Of a DNA stretch of 64,000 nucleotides, positions 35,660 to 44,259 are shown piece by piece. The first letter of the stretch is position 1. Each line of letters begins with the position of its first letter. The translations under genes and the position numbers were made by a program. Where the stretch lies: the NCBI GenBank assembly GCA_905369775.1, contig CAJPJR010000001.1, positions 91,900 to 155,899 of the forward strand. The letters run 5' to 3'. A model generated the notes under the pieces. The model was not told the DNA's origin and did not search any database. It was given only the letters and a program-made list of their open reading frames with translations. The stretch comes from Prevotellaceae bacterium UBA1746. GTDB taxonomy: Bacteria; Bacteroidota; Bacteroidia; Bacteroidales; Bacteroidaceae.

Positions 35660-37000
35660 ATGTCACAAACGACCATTCCCGACCCTGCACTCCGCGGATT
35701 CTCGGCCTGCGGATGCGGGTGCTCGAAACATCAACTCAACACCTTCGACTACAACAGCGACATCCCCGGCAACGACGAGTTTTCCGACCTGGTGGAAGTG
35801 CAATTTAAAAATACGCGCAAAGGCTATTTCCGCAACGACAATCACCTCGATCTCCAAAAAGGAGACGTGGTGGCCGTGGAAGCCTCGCCCGGACACGACA
35901 TCGGTACCGTTACCCTCACCGGATCGCTCGTGCCACTGCAAATGAAAAAGGCACAACCCAAAAACTCCGGCGAGATCAAACGCATCTACCGAAAAGCGCG
36001 CACCACAGACCTCGAAAAGTGGCAAGAAGCGCGCAGCCGAGAGAACGACACGATGATCCAAAGCCGACAAATTGCCAAATCGCTCGAGCTGGACATGAAA
36101 ATCGGCGACGTCGAGTATCAAGGCGACTGCAACAAGGCGATATTCTACTATATTGCCGATTCGCGTGTGGACTTTCGCAAACTGATTCGCGTGCTAGCCG
36201 ACACCTTTCACGTACGCGTCGAGATGCGGCAGATCGGGGCGAGACAGGAAGCGGGACGCATCGGCGGAATCGGCCCTTGCGGACGTGAACTCTGCTGCTC
36301 CACCTGGATGAAAAACTTCCAGACGGTGTCGACCGGAGCGGCCAGACAACAAGACATTTCGCCCAATCCACAGAAACTGGCCGGGCAATGCGGAAAACTC
36401 AAATGCTGCCTGAACTACGAACTCGATGTATATAATGAGGCGCACAAGAGTTTGCCTGAACGCAACGTGCAACTCGAAACGGCAGACGGCACGTATTACC
36501 ATTTCAAGGCCGACATTCTCAGCGGACAGATCACTTATTCGACTGACAAACGCATGGCGGCCAATCTTGTCACCATCAGTGCCGAACGGGCCTTGGAGGT
36601 GATCGAAATGAACCGCGAGGGTAACAAACCCGAACTGCTCGACGACGGCCAACAACCGGCACAGAAAAAAGTGGTGGATCTGGCTGAACAAGACGATTTG
36701 ACGCGCTTCGACAAGGCCAAAAAGCGGAAGAAACGCCGTCCTCGCCCCGAGGGGGCGGCCGCCAACGCCAAAGACGAGAACCGCGATGCGGCCCCCACTG
36801 CAGCGCGCGCGGCAAACAATCGGCGCGAACGTCCGGCACGCCGCAGCGAGGACCGGAACCGCGAACGAAACGGGGCCCGAAACGAACGCGGAAGAAACGG
36901 CCGAGAGACGGAGACACGCAACGACAACGCCAAAGGAGGTGCGCGTCGTGACAACACCCGGCCGGCTTCTGACACCTCCGACAACAACCCGACGAAATGA
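35660..37000 (+). CDS. PSP1/RicT-like domain protein with basic tail
   Basis: 446 aa. The N-terminus has a Cys-rich CGCGCSKH stretch. The PSP1 domain spans roughly residues 40-280 and contains DVVAVEASPGHDIG, the VEYQGDCNKAIFYYIADSRVDFR region, and two cysteine motifs, GPCGRELCC and GQCGKLKCC. In Bacillus the related YaaT (RicT) forms an Fe-S complex with RicA/RicF that affects RNA processing. From residue 330 onward the tail is Arg/Lys/Asn rich and disordered-looking, suited to RNA or DNA contact. Its stop overlaps the gldH start (ATGA). Placement next to gldH is frequent in Bacteroidetes. A role in gliding/T9SS is not shown. Confidence 0.88.
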   Translation: MSQTTIPDPALRGFSACGCGCSKHQLNTFDYNSDIPGNDEFSDLVEVQFKNTRKGYFRNDNHLDLQKGDVVAVEASPGHDIGTVTLTGSLVPLQMKKAQPKNSGEIKRIYRKARTTDLEKWQEARSRENDTMIQSRQIAKSLELDMKIGDVEYQGDCNKAIFYYIADSRVDFRKLIRVLADTFHVRVEMRQIGARQEAGRIGGIGPCGRELCCSTWMKNFQTVSTGAARQQDISPNPQKLAGQCGKLKCCLNYELDVYNEAHKSLPERNVQLETADGTYYHFKADILSGQITYSTDKRMAANLVTISAERALEVIEMNREGNKPELLDDGQQPAQKKVVDLAEQDDLTRFDKAKKRKKRRPRPEGAAANAKDENRDAAPTAARAANNRRERPARRSEDRNRERNGARNERGRNGRETETRNDNAKGGARRDNTRPASDTSDNNPTK

Positions 37001-37590
37001 AACAGATGATTGCTGCTTGCACACGACTGGGCCGACCTGCACGGCGACTCTGCTTGTTGCTGCTCGCGGGACTGCTCCTCGTGGCCTGCAGAGAGGCGGA
37101 AGCTTTTCTGCAATTCGCACAGGTGGATCCCAACGGATGGACACGCGAAACGAGCTACGTCTTCACCGTGGACAGTCTTCCGGCCACACAAGACTACCCG
37201 CTGTCGGTCATGCTGCGCAAATCTTCTGACAAGGCTTATCCCTTTCGATCGATCACGCTCGTCGTGCACCAACGATGGACCCTTCCCGTGCCCGATGCTG
37301 CGGCTCAAGCGCGCGCCGACGCCCGACGTCATTTCACGGCGATCGGACAACCGCGACCGCCCCGCTGCATGCGCGACAGTCTACTCATGGTGCGCAACGA
37401 CACCCTCGTGGCCGATTTGTCGGCCGACGACGGAGAACTTCGCGCACACGGCATTTCGCTGCACCCTTACACGTTTCCGCTCGTCACCCTCCGATTGCCG
37501 AAAGGCGCGAAGGGACGCATCACCGTGCGGCACATGATGCAACGCGAAAACCTCACGGGGATTGAGTCGGTGGGACTGCGCCTTCCCTAA
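36997..37590 (+). CDS. gldH: GldH family gliding-motility lipoprotein
   Basis: 197 aa with a lipoprotein signal (LLLVAC, lipidated Cys31 followed by Arg). The mature domain matches GldH in pattern: an early FxxVDPNGW segment, LSVMLRKSSDKAYPFRSITL strand region, a charged DSLLMVRNDTLVADL strand and the final GRITVRHMMQRENLTGI segment. GldH is needed for gliding in Flavobacterium; in non-gliding Bacteroidales it persists without a clear role. It overlaps the PSP1 gene by 4 bases (ATGA), so translation is coupled. PorT follows 86 bases downstream across repeat locus R6. Confidence 0.85.
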   Translation: MKQMIAACTRLGRPARRLCLLLLAGLLLVACREAEAFLQFAQVDPNGWTRETSYVFTVDSLPATQDYPLSVMLRKSSDKAYPFRSITLVVHQRWTLPVPDAAAQARADARRHFTAIGQPRPPRCMRDSLLMVRNDTLVADLSADDGELRAHGISLHPYTFPLVTLRLPKGAKGRITVRHMMQRENLTGIESVGLRLP

Positions 37591-37610
37591 ACTCTCCTCG
37601 GAATCCTCGC

Positions 37611-37673
37611 TGCGCGTGGGCGCTTTCGTCCGGAAGTGGTCTCCGCTGCTGCGAAATTCCCCTCATTTTTATC
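37611..37673. repeat. 21-bp phased intergenic repeat, locus R6 (3 units)
   Basis: Units start at 37611, 37632 and 37653; the last reads GAAATTCCCCTCATTTTTAT and ends three bases before the porT ATG, so the repeat lies in the porT leader. Weaker match than other loci. Confidence 0.45.
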
Positions 37674-37676
37674 CAC

Positions 37677-38384
37677 ATGCACATTCGCTTGCTGTTCTTT
37701 CTCCTGCTTTGCTTCGCCACCCTTCGGGGCGGCGCGCAACAACGCGTTGTGCAATACAAACCCTACATCGATGAGCGCGCGTGGCACTATGGTTTCCAAA
37801 TCGGGCTGCACGATCAGGGTTTGAAGCTCCTCAACAACGGCTACATCAACACGGCCGACGGCGCACAATGGGTGGGCGAGAACGACAGACAGAACTTTGG
37901 CTTCTCTGTAGGCGTGTTGGGCGAGTGGCGACTCACGAGAAATTTCGCGCTACGCGCCACTCCCACGCTGCATTTCGGGTCGAAACACCTCACGTTCCGC
38001 AACATGGCGACCAAACAGGAGCTGACGCAGGACATGAAAACCACTTATATTGCATTGCCCGTCCTCCTCAAGGCGGCGGCTCCGCGCTATAATAATTTTC
38101 GTCCCTACGTGGTCGGGGGAGTCGACATGATGTATGATCTCACCTCGTCCAAAGGAAGCTACATCCGCACGCGGCCGCTGCAAACCTTCGTGGAAGTGGG
38201 CTTCGGTTGCGACTTTTACCTGCCTTTCTTCAAGTTGATACCCGAACTCAAGTTCTGTTTCGGATTGAACAACACGCTACAGCGCAATCGCCCCGACCTG
38301 ACCGATCCCACACAGCTGGTTTTCACCCAGAGTCTGCAGAGCGCCACACCCAACATGGTGGTGCTCACCTTCTACTTCGAATGA
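37677..38384 (+). CDS. porT: PorT/SprT-like outer-membrane beta-barrel (type IX secretion)
   Basis: 235 aa, with a signal peptide (LLFFLLLCFATLRGGAQ) and a small beta-barrel with alternating aromatic strands ending in the terminal VVLTFYFE strand (C-terminal aromatic typical of outer-membrane barrels). The GFSVGVLGEWRLTRNFALR, TYIALPVLLKAAAPR and FRPYVVGGVDMMYD patterns match PorT/SprT, an outer-membrane component required for T9SS in Porphyromonas and Flavobacterium. Neighbour of gldH and of a GH2 enzyme with a T9SS-like C-terminus. The start at 37677 gives a clean signal peptide. Confidence 0.85.
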   Translation: MHIRLLFFLLLCFATLRGGAQQRVVQYKPYIDERAWHYGFQIGLHDQGLKLLNNGYINTADGAQWVGENDRQNFGFSVGVLGEWRLTRNFALRATPTLHFGSKHLTFRNMATKQELTQDMKTTYIALPVLLKAAAPRYNNFRPYVVGGVDMMYDLTSSKGSYIRTRPLQTFVEVGFGCDFYLPFFKLIPELKFCFGLNNTLQRNRPDLTDPTQLVFTQSLQSATPNMVVLTFYFE

Positions 38385-38435
38385 TCTGAAATTTTTCATC
38401 TCTCTATTTTTTAGTTTATCTCTCACTTTCCTATC

Positions 38436-41400
38436 ATGAAACAGTTCACCAACTCTCGACACAGGCGGCTTTGGTCTGTCTTGTTGCTCTGGTGTATGAG
38501 TGCTGTCCTTGCACTCGCACAACCGGTGGCCAATAAGCACTATACCATCACGGCTGTGGCGCACAATCTCAATTTGAGCAATGGAGATTCGCCCTCCAAC
38601 AACAGCAACTACGAAGGTGCGAAACCGGATCCCACGGCGCCCTCGCAAGTGTTCCAACTCCTCGACGCAGGCGACGGAGCTTTCTTGATCTACAACAGCA
38701 ATTACAAGAAAGCCATGGACTTGGCTCTCAACGGGCCCCGCAAACCTTTGCAATGGGATTCCAACAAGAACAACCCCAACCAGCGTTTCGTGTTCGAACC
38801 TGTGCAGGGAAAGAATGGTGTGTACCGCATCATTTCTGAGGCCTACGGTTTCTATTTACTCAGTATGAACGAAAAAGGCGAGATCTATGTGGGCTATAGC
38901 ACTGACGACAACTCGGAGTTCCGCTTCACCGAGGTGAAGGATTGGCAAGACAAGCGCGTGGAGCAACCCAAAACGGAGTGGCAAAACGAAGCGATCTTCG
39001 CCATCAACAAGGAAAACGGACATGCCACGTTCATGCCCTACGCCACCACGGCCGCTTTGAAGGCCGATGCGCGTTTCAAACAGGCATGGCTCAACCCGAA
39101 CTCCACCGAAGTGCAGTCGCTCAACGGAACTTGGAAATTCCACTACGCACCCGATGCCGCAAAACGCGACACCGCTTTTGTCAAGAACGACTACAACACT
39201 GCAGCATGGGACAACATCGACGTGCCCTCTTGCTGGGAAATGAAGGGATATGACAAACCGGTCTACGTAAATGTGGACTACATTTTCGAAGATGACCCTC
39301 CCTACATTAAGTTGCGCAAGGAATATCGCGGAAAAGTAGACCCCAATCCCGTGGGAAGCTACCGCCGCGACTTCGATCTTCCCGCCAACTGGGACGGCAA
39401 GCGCGTGTTCCTCCACTTCGATGGTATTTATAGTGGTGCCTACGTGTGGGTCAACGGAAAATACATCGGTTACACGCAAGGCGCCAACAACGATGCCGAA
39501 TTTGACGTCACTTCCGCGCTCCACGCCGGCAAGAACAATGTCAGCGTGCAAGTGATCCGTTGGACAGACGGCTCATATCTCGAAGGACAAGACGTGTTCC
39601 ACATGAGCGGTATCCACCGCGACGTCTATTTGGTGGCCACTCCCCGCACCTTTGTGCGCGACCACTACATCACCTCCAACCTCAATGCGACCAAACGCTA
39701 CAAGAGCGGTTCGCTCAATGTGCAGCTCGAGCTCGACAACCGCGACAAAACGGCGGCCGAAAAGCGCGTAGAAGTCACCCTGCTCGATCCCGACGGTCAA
39801 CAAGTGGCGCAGAGCGAAAAAACTGTCGACTTTGCTGCCGGCGAAACGAGCAAGAAGGTGGACATCACTTTCGACAATCTCAATGACCTCCGCCTCTGGA
39901 CGGCCGAAACTCCCGAACTCTATTCCGTCATTGTCAGTCAAAAAGACGCCAGTGGCAAGGAGGAAATGGCCTTCAACACCCAGTACGGATTCCGCAACAT
40001 CGAGATGCGCAACGGACAAGTGCTCATCAACGGCACGCGCGTCTTCTTCAAAGGCGTGAACACCCAAGACACGCATCCCGAAACCGGCCGCACCATCGAT
40101 GTGCCCACCATGTTGCACGACATTACCCTCATGAAGCAGGCCAACGTCAACACGGGGCGCACCTCACACTACCCCCGTCAGGCCAAAATGAACGCCATGT
40201 TCGACTACTATGGCCTCTACGTCATGGACGAAGCTGACCTCGAATGTCACAAGAACTGGAACGATCACGGTGCAAACGGCGGCTACAACACGGCTGTTAT
40301 CTCCGGACAAGAATCTTGGAAACCCGCCATGATCGACCGTACGGTGCGCATGGTGCAGCGCGATCGCAACCACCCCTCCATCATTTTCTGGTCGCTCGGT
40401 AACGAATCGGGCGCAGGCGACAACTTCATTGCCACGCACAACGCAGCACGTGCCCTCGACCCCCGTCCCATTCACTACGAGGGAGCCACCAATGCAGGCC
40501 GTCACCTCGCCGGCATCACGGACCTCCACTCCAAAATGTACCCTGACCTGAACTACGTGCAGAGATTCGCCAACAACAACGCTGGCGACCAACCCTTCTT
40601 CATGTGCGAATATGACCACGCCATGGGCAACAGTGTGGGTTACCTCCGCGAATACTGGGACATCATCGAAAAATCGAGACTCGGCATCGGCGGTTGCATT
40701 TGGGACTGGGTGGATCAAGGCATCTACAACCCCCAGAAGCTCAAACAGGGCATCAAGCAATTGACCACCGGCTACGACTACCCCGGACCTCACCAGGGTA
40801 ACTTTGTCAACAACGGCGTGATCACTTCCGAACGCGAGTGGACTCCCAAACTCGACATCGTCAAGAAGGTGTACCAATACGTGACCTTTGGGCTCAACAA
40901 CGGCAAGAACAACAAGAGCCTGATCGTGCGCAACAACTATGCCTTCATCAATCTCGCTGACTTCACCCTCGATTTCGAGGTATTGAAGAACGGTGTCGTC
41001 GTCGAAAAGGGCAACATCGAATTGCCGCCCCTCACAGCCGCATCGCGTCGCGTGCTTCCCTTCACCATGACCACCAATGTGCCCGAGAACGGTGCCGACG
41101 ACTACCACCTCAACGTCTACCTCCGTCTCAAGAGCGACAAGCCTTGGGCAAAAGCCGGCTATGTCATGGCAGCAGAGCAGTTTGAACTCGCCCAGCGCAC
41201 CGCCTTGCCCGCCCTCACGCCCAAGGCCGACGTGCCCGCCCTCAAGTTGAAGAAAGTAGGCAACCTTGCTACGATCTCCAACAGCCTCGTTTCGATGACC
41301 TTCAACACGACGACTTCGCAACTCGTCGAATGGAAGTACAACGATCAGCCCGTTATTGCCTACGGCAAGGGCCCCGTTTACGACAACTTCCGCTGGATCG

Positions 41401-42383
41401 AGAACGAAGCACCCTACACCAGCAAGCCTTACAACACCCTTGAGTGGCGCTATCGCATAGCCGACAGCAACAACCAGGACGCTGTGCCCACGATCAAGAC
41501 GACCGACGGCGGACGCACCTACACGGTGACGGCAACGCGCCAAGCCCTTGTGCCCAACACGCTCACCTATACCATCCACGCCGACGGTAATGTGGTGCTC
41601 AACGTGTCGCTCGATCCCACACAAGCACAGAATAAGGGTCAACTGCGCCGCCTCGGCATAAGCATGGGCTTCGACAATCGCTTCGCGCTCATGGATTATA
41701 CGGCGCGCGGTCCCCGCGAAAACTACTCCGATCGCTGCGAAGGTTCGTTCTTCGGCCACTACGTGCAGCGCGTCGACAGCAATCTCACCCACTACGCCCG
41801 CACCCAAACTTGCGGCAACCGCATGGGGCTCCGCGATCTCCGTCTGACCGATGCAGAAGGCAACGGCGTACTCGTTTCCACCGAAGGACAGGTTGAATTC
41901 TCCGTTCTGCCCTACGACGATCACGATCTCGTGAACGTGGAACACGATTGGGAACTCGCTCCTTCGAAGTTCAACACCGCCCACTTCGACTTCTTCCAGC
42001 AGGGTGTCGGCAGTGGTAGCTGCGGTCCGGCTTTGACTTTGGACAAATATAAGGTACCCACCGACAAAGTGGCCAACTATACGCTCCGCTTCTCGGGATT
42101 GGGAAAACTCTATACCGGAATCGCCAACCGCCCTTTCGCGCAACAGCCGGTGCTTCGCGTCACCAGCGTGCCCGGCGCTGAAACAGCTACACTCAGTGGC
42201 GCACTCACCGCTTATCGCTCCGCCTCGGTGGTCGATTTGCGCGGTGCCCACCTCTTCGATCTCCCGCTCAACGGATCCAACCGCGTGGTCTTCTCCACCG
42301 CCACGCTGCAAAAAGGTACCTACCTCGTGCAGCTTGTACGCAACGATGGGAAAAACGAAGCGGTGAAATGGTTCAAAAACTAA
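38436..42383 (+). CDS. Secreted GH2 beta-galactosidase with lectin-like N-terminus and T9SS-like C-terminus
   Basis: 1,315 aa. Order: signal peptide (cut after ALAQ or so); ricin-like/trefoil region about residues 30-170 (inferred from repeated F-L-I-Y-N type strands); GH2 sugar-binding, Ig-like and TIM-barrel domains about 215-830; a Bgal small-chain domain about 930-1230; then a C-terminal domain ending QKGTYLVQLVRNDGKN plus a short Lys-containing tail, which fits type A T9SS sorting signals. Catalytic acid/base Glu657 lies in SLGNESGAGD and nucleophile Glu725 in MCEYDHAMGNS. Predicted to hydrolyse terminal beta-galactose from host or dietary glycans at the cell surface. No consensus promoter is seen in the 51-base gap after porT. 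Terminator at 42478. Confidence 0.92.
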   Translation: MKQFTNSRHRRLWSVLLLWCMSAVLALAQPVANKHYTITAVAHNLNLSNGDSPSNNSNYEGAKPDPTAPSQVFQLLDAGDGAFLIYNSNYKKAMDLALNGPRKPLQWDSNKNNPNQRFVFEPVQGKNGVYRIISEAYGFYLLSMNEKGEIYVGYSTDDNSEFRFTEVKDWQDKRVEQPKTEWQNEAIFAINKENGHATFMPYATTAALKADARFKQAWLNPNSTEVQSLNGTWKFHYAPDAAKRDTAFVKNDYNTAAWDNIDVPSCWEMKGYDKPVYVNVDYIFEDDPPYIKLRKEYRGKVDPNPVGSYRRDFDLPANWDGKRVFLHFDGIYSGAYVWVNGKYIGYTQGANNDAEFDVTSALHAGKNNVSVQVIRWTDGSYLEGQDVFHMSGIHRDVYLVATPRTFVRDHYITSNLNATKRYKSGSLNVQLELDNRDKTAAEKRVEVTLLDPDGQQVAQSEKTVDFAAGETSKKVDITFDNLNDLRLWTAETPELYSVIVSQKDASGKEEMAFNTQYGFRNIEMRNGQVLINGTRVFFKGVNTQDTHPETGRTIDVPTMLHDITLMKQANVNTGRTSHYPRQAKMNAMFDYYGLYVMDEADLECHKNWNDHGANGGYNTAVISGQESWKPAMIDRTVRMVQRDRNHPSIIFWSLGNESGAGDNFIATHNAARALDPRPIHYEGATNAGRHLAGITDLHSKMYPDLNYVQRFANNNAGDQPFFMCEYDHAMGNSVGYLREYWDIIEKSRLGIGGCIWDWVDQGIYNPQKLKQGIKQLTTGYDYPGPHQGNFVNNGVITSEREWTPKLDIVKKVYQYVTFGLNNGKNNKSLIVRNNYAFINLADFTLDFEVLKNGVVVEKGNIELPPLTAASRRVLPFTMTTNVPENGADDYHLNVYLRLKSDKPWAKAGYVMAAEQFELAQRTALPALTPKADVPALKLKKVGNLATISNSLVSMTFNTTTSQLVEWKYNDQPVIAYGKGPVYDNFRWIENEAPYTSKPYNTLEWRYRIADSNNQDAVPTIKTTDGGRTYTVTATRQALVPNTLTYTIHADGNVVLNVSLDPTQAQNKGQLRRLGISMGFDNRFALMDYTARGPRENYSDRCEGSFFGHYVQRVDSNLTHYARTQTCGNRMGLRDLRLTDAEGNGVLVSTEGQVEFSVLPYDDHDLVNVEHDWELAPSKFNTAHFDFFQQGVGSGSCGPALTLDKYKVPTDKVANYTLRFSGLGKLYTGIANRPFAQQPVLRVTSVPGAETATLSGALTAYRSASVVDLRGAHLFDLPLNGSNRVVFSTATLQKGTYLVQLVRNDGKNEAVKWFKN

Positions 42384-42477
42384 TGGCAGGCGGAGAAGCC
42401 GCACACACGCGACGGCGTAATTAGCCTTGCTCCGCGGCTCGCGCGGTTTCGCACCGCAGTGCACTGCACATCTTCGC

Positions 42478-42515
42478 GCCGGCAGACGTAAACCTTGCGT
42501 CTGCCGGCTTTTTTT
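42478..42515 (+). terminator. Terminator after the GH2 gene
   Basis: An 11-bp perfect stem, GCCGGCAGACG (42478-42488) with CGTCTGCCGGC (42498-42508), is followed by seven T. Confidence 0.92.
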
Positions 42516-42785
42516 GTGTACCGGCGCGACGTTACGGGCACTCGCTCGGCAAACTGCATCCTTACCCTGCACCACCTCTGCGCAGCAGGACGTCGGCTGC
42601 CCTCGCTCGCACCGCCGTGCTCGCTCAGAAGGAGCCCGACACTCCGGCTGCCATTTGTCACCCCCTCCGAGCGCACTCGCCAAACCGGTCGGCGGCCGGC
42701 CCGCTCAGCACACGTCGCAGCGGCGATCGGCTACACCTTTCCGTCATCTGCGGAGGGAGTGTCCGCTCGCAAGAGAGAAGCCGGC
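42516..42785. other. GC-rich spacer between convergent genes, no gene seen
   Basis: Short overlapping open frames exist in all directions, but none has a recognisable protein, start context or promoter. It could be a decayed gene; no evidence either way. Confidence 0.35.
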
Positions 42786-42869
42786 GGAAAACGGGCAGGA
42801 AGGAGTAGAAATTAGGGGACTTTCGTCGGAAAATGCGGAGAAAATCACGGAAAACGCGGGGATATCTCT
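42786..42869. repeat. 21-bp phased intergenic repeat, locus R7 (4 units)
   Basis: Units start at 42786, 42807, 42828 and 42849 on the plus strand with cores AGAAATTAGGGGACTTTCG, GGAAAATGCGGAGAAAA and GGAAAACGCGGGGATAT. One of the clearest loci; it lies between convergent genes. Confidence 0.7.
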
Positions 42870-42929
42870 GGACTGTGGGGCCTAATCGGTGCGCACAAGC
42901 CGCCCCGACGCAGCAATCGCGCAGGCAAG

Positions 42930-42972
42930 AAAAAACGGTCCGCCCTCTTCCTTCAGAGGAAGAGGGCGACCG
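42930..42972 (-). terminator. Terminator after the CxxC-less TlpA-like gene
   Basis: A long stem (about 16 bp, arms 42936-42952 and 42957-42972, one bulge) with a TCAG loop; on the minus strand it is followed by six T. It lies 180 bases beyond the stop at 43153. Bases 42973-43152 show nothing else. Confidence 0.8.
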
Positions 42973-43152
42973 ATCTGTATCGGGACACTGCGCACGACGG
43001 CGCGGAAGCTCGTGAGCGATGAGGTGACAACTGCGCAAAGACTGGGGTAAGCAAGCCGATGCGTCACTCCACATTGTCCCCTGCTCGGGGCCGACGGGTT
43101 GCAACGCGGCAGTGCCGACCGCACACGGCGGACAGACGGGAATTAGGCGGCC

Positions 43153-44166
43153 TCAGCGCACCACCTTCTCCACAGCTCCTTCCAGCCGATCGGGATCGAT
43201 GTTGCGCGCCACCCCCGTACCCGTGGCGTCAATGAGCAGACAGCCCGGCACATAGCGCACGCCCAACTTGCGGGCCAGGGCGCTTTCATATTCGCCCTCC
43301 GCGTAAATGGCATTGCTGAGCGAATCGCGCTGCGCGCGGTCGCGGGCTTGCCCGGCGTTGGTGTCCAGCAGCACATTGACCACCGAGAGTCGTGCACCGA
43401 AACGGCGGCGCAGGCGGTTGAGCGTGGGCACATAGCGGAAGTTATTGCCGTCCCACGAACCGCTGAACACGATGAGCGCGGCGCGTCCCTTGAGCATTTC
43501 GCTCGTGATGTTGCCGCCACTGAGCGTGCGCTCCGAGAACTTCGGCAGCGGGGCGCCTTCGGCAACGGCGAACACCGGTCGCAGATTCGACGCAATCTGC
43601 TTCAATTGCGCATTGTCGGGCTGCGACTTGACGAGCAGTTCGAGCAATTCGCCGTCGGGACGGTAGCGCGGATGTTCAGATCCTGCGAAAATATCGAGAA
43701 ACACAGCAACGGCTGCCAACCGCGTGGGGTGCGAACGGATGAAGGCTTCGGCCTTGCGGCGGATGTCGGCTTCCGAACGACCGTGGTTGCCGTCACGGAA
43801 ACCCTGCAAGAGTTCGTTTTCCTCGCCGCCGGAGATTTCCACCTCTTTCAACCGATTGGCCTCGCCCGACAGGTGCACTTCCTCACCGGGCACCGCAATA
43901 AGCGTGAGCGTGGAGTAGTTGGGATAGACCAAAGTGAGGAGCAACGGCGCTTGGGTGGGACGATCGTAGCTGAAGGCGCCACGCGACAGATGAATGCTGT
44001 CGGTCGCGCCACCGTCGGCGGGGCTTTCCGCAGGAGCGTAGGCGATGATCGCGGCCTGGTCCACACCTTTGATTTGCCCCGACAGGCGAGCCGTGTGTTT
44101 GTCGGGGCCGCACGAGAGCAGCAAGGCTGGCGGAAGGAGGAACGTGAGGAGTAAACGGAAATTCAT
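43153..44166 (-). CDS. Thioredoxin-fold (TlpA-like) lipoprotein without CxxC
   Basis: 337 aa. Lipoprotein-type N-terminus (LLLSC, Cys19). An N-terminal DUF4369-like beta domain (about 25-130), a helical linker, and a C-terminal thioredoxin/TlpA-like domain (about 205-335) with LIVFSGSWDGNN where active proteins have W-C-x-x-C, and the cis-Pro loop VRYVPGCLLIDATG. Both active-site cysteines are therefore missing; a lone Cys follows the cis-Pro. This suggests a redox-inactive, perhaps scaffolding or binding, version of the TlpA encoded at 50419. Between its start and the upstream OmpA/TPR gene lies a strong terminator, so it has its own promoter, which I cannot identify. Confidence 0.8.
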   Translation of the reverse strand: MNFRLLLTFLLPPALLLSCGPDKHTARLSGQIKGVDQAAIIAYAPAESPADGGATDSIHLSRGAFSYDRPTQAPLLLTLVYPNYSTLTLIAVPGEEVHLSGEANRLKEVEISGGEENELLQGFRDGNHGRSEADIRRKAEAFIRSHPTRLAAVAVFLDIFAGSEHPRYRPDGELLELLVKSQPDNAQLKQIASNLRPVFAVAEGAPLPKFSERTLSGGNITSEMLKGRAALIVFSGSWDGNNFRYVPTLNRLRRRFGARLSVVNVLLDTNAGQARDRAQRDSLSNAIYAEGEYESALARKLGVRYVPGCLLIDATGTGVARNIDPDRLEGAVEKVVR

Positions 44167-44180
44167 GTGGGAAATGGGCT

Positions 44181-44222
44181 AAAAAAACGACAGGAACGCA
44201 GACAATGCGGCGTTCCTGTCGT
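44181..44222 (-). terminator. Terminator after the OmpA/TPR lipoprotein gene
   Basis: A 13-bp perfect stem, ACGACAGGAACGC (44187-44199) with GCGTTCCTGTCGT (44210-44222); on the minus strand it is followed by seven T. Confidence 0.92.
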
Positions 44223-44259
44223 GCTTAGGGGGAGAAGTATCGAAAAGTCGGCGCCGAGT

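Noticed and set aside
40164..42683. 839-codon open frame antisense to the GH2 gene
   Set aside because: Shadow of a codon-biased gene; no signal, motif or promoter, and the plus strand has complete catalytic motifs.
42516..43152. Small genes in the GC-rich spacer between the GH2 and TlpA-like genes
   Set aside because: Open frames overlap in several directions, lack promoter boxes and cross terminators and repeat R7.
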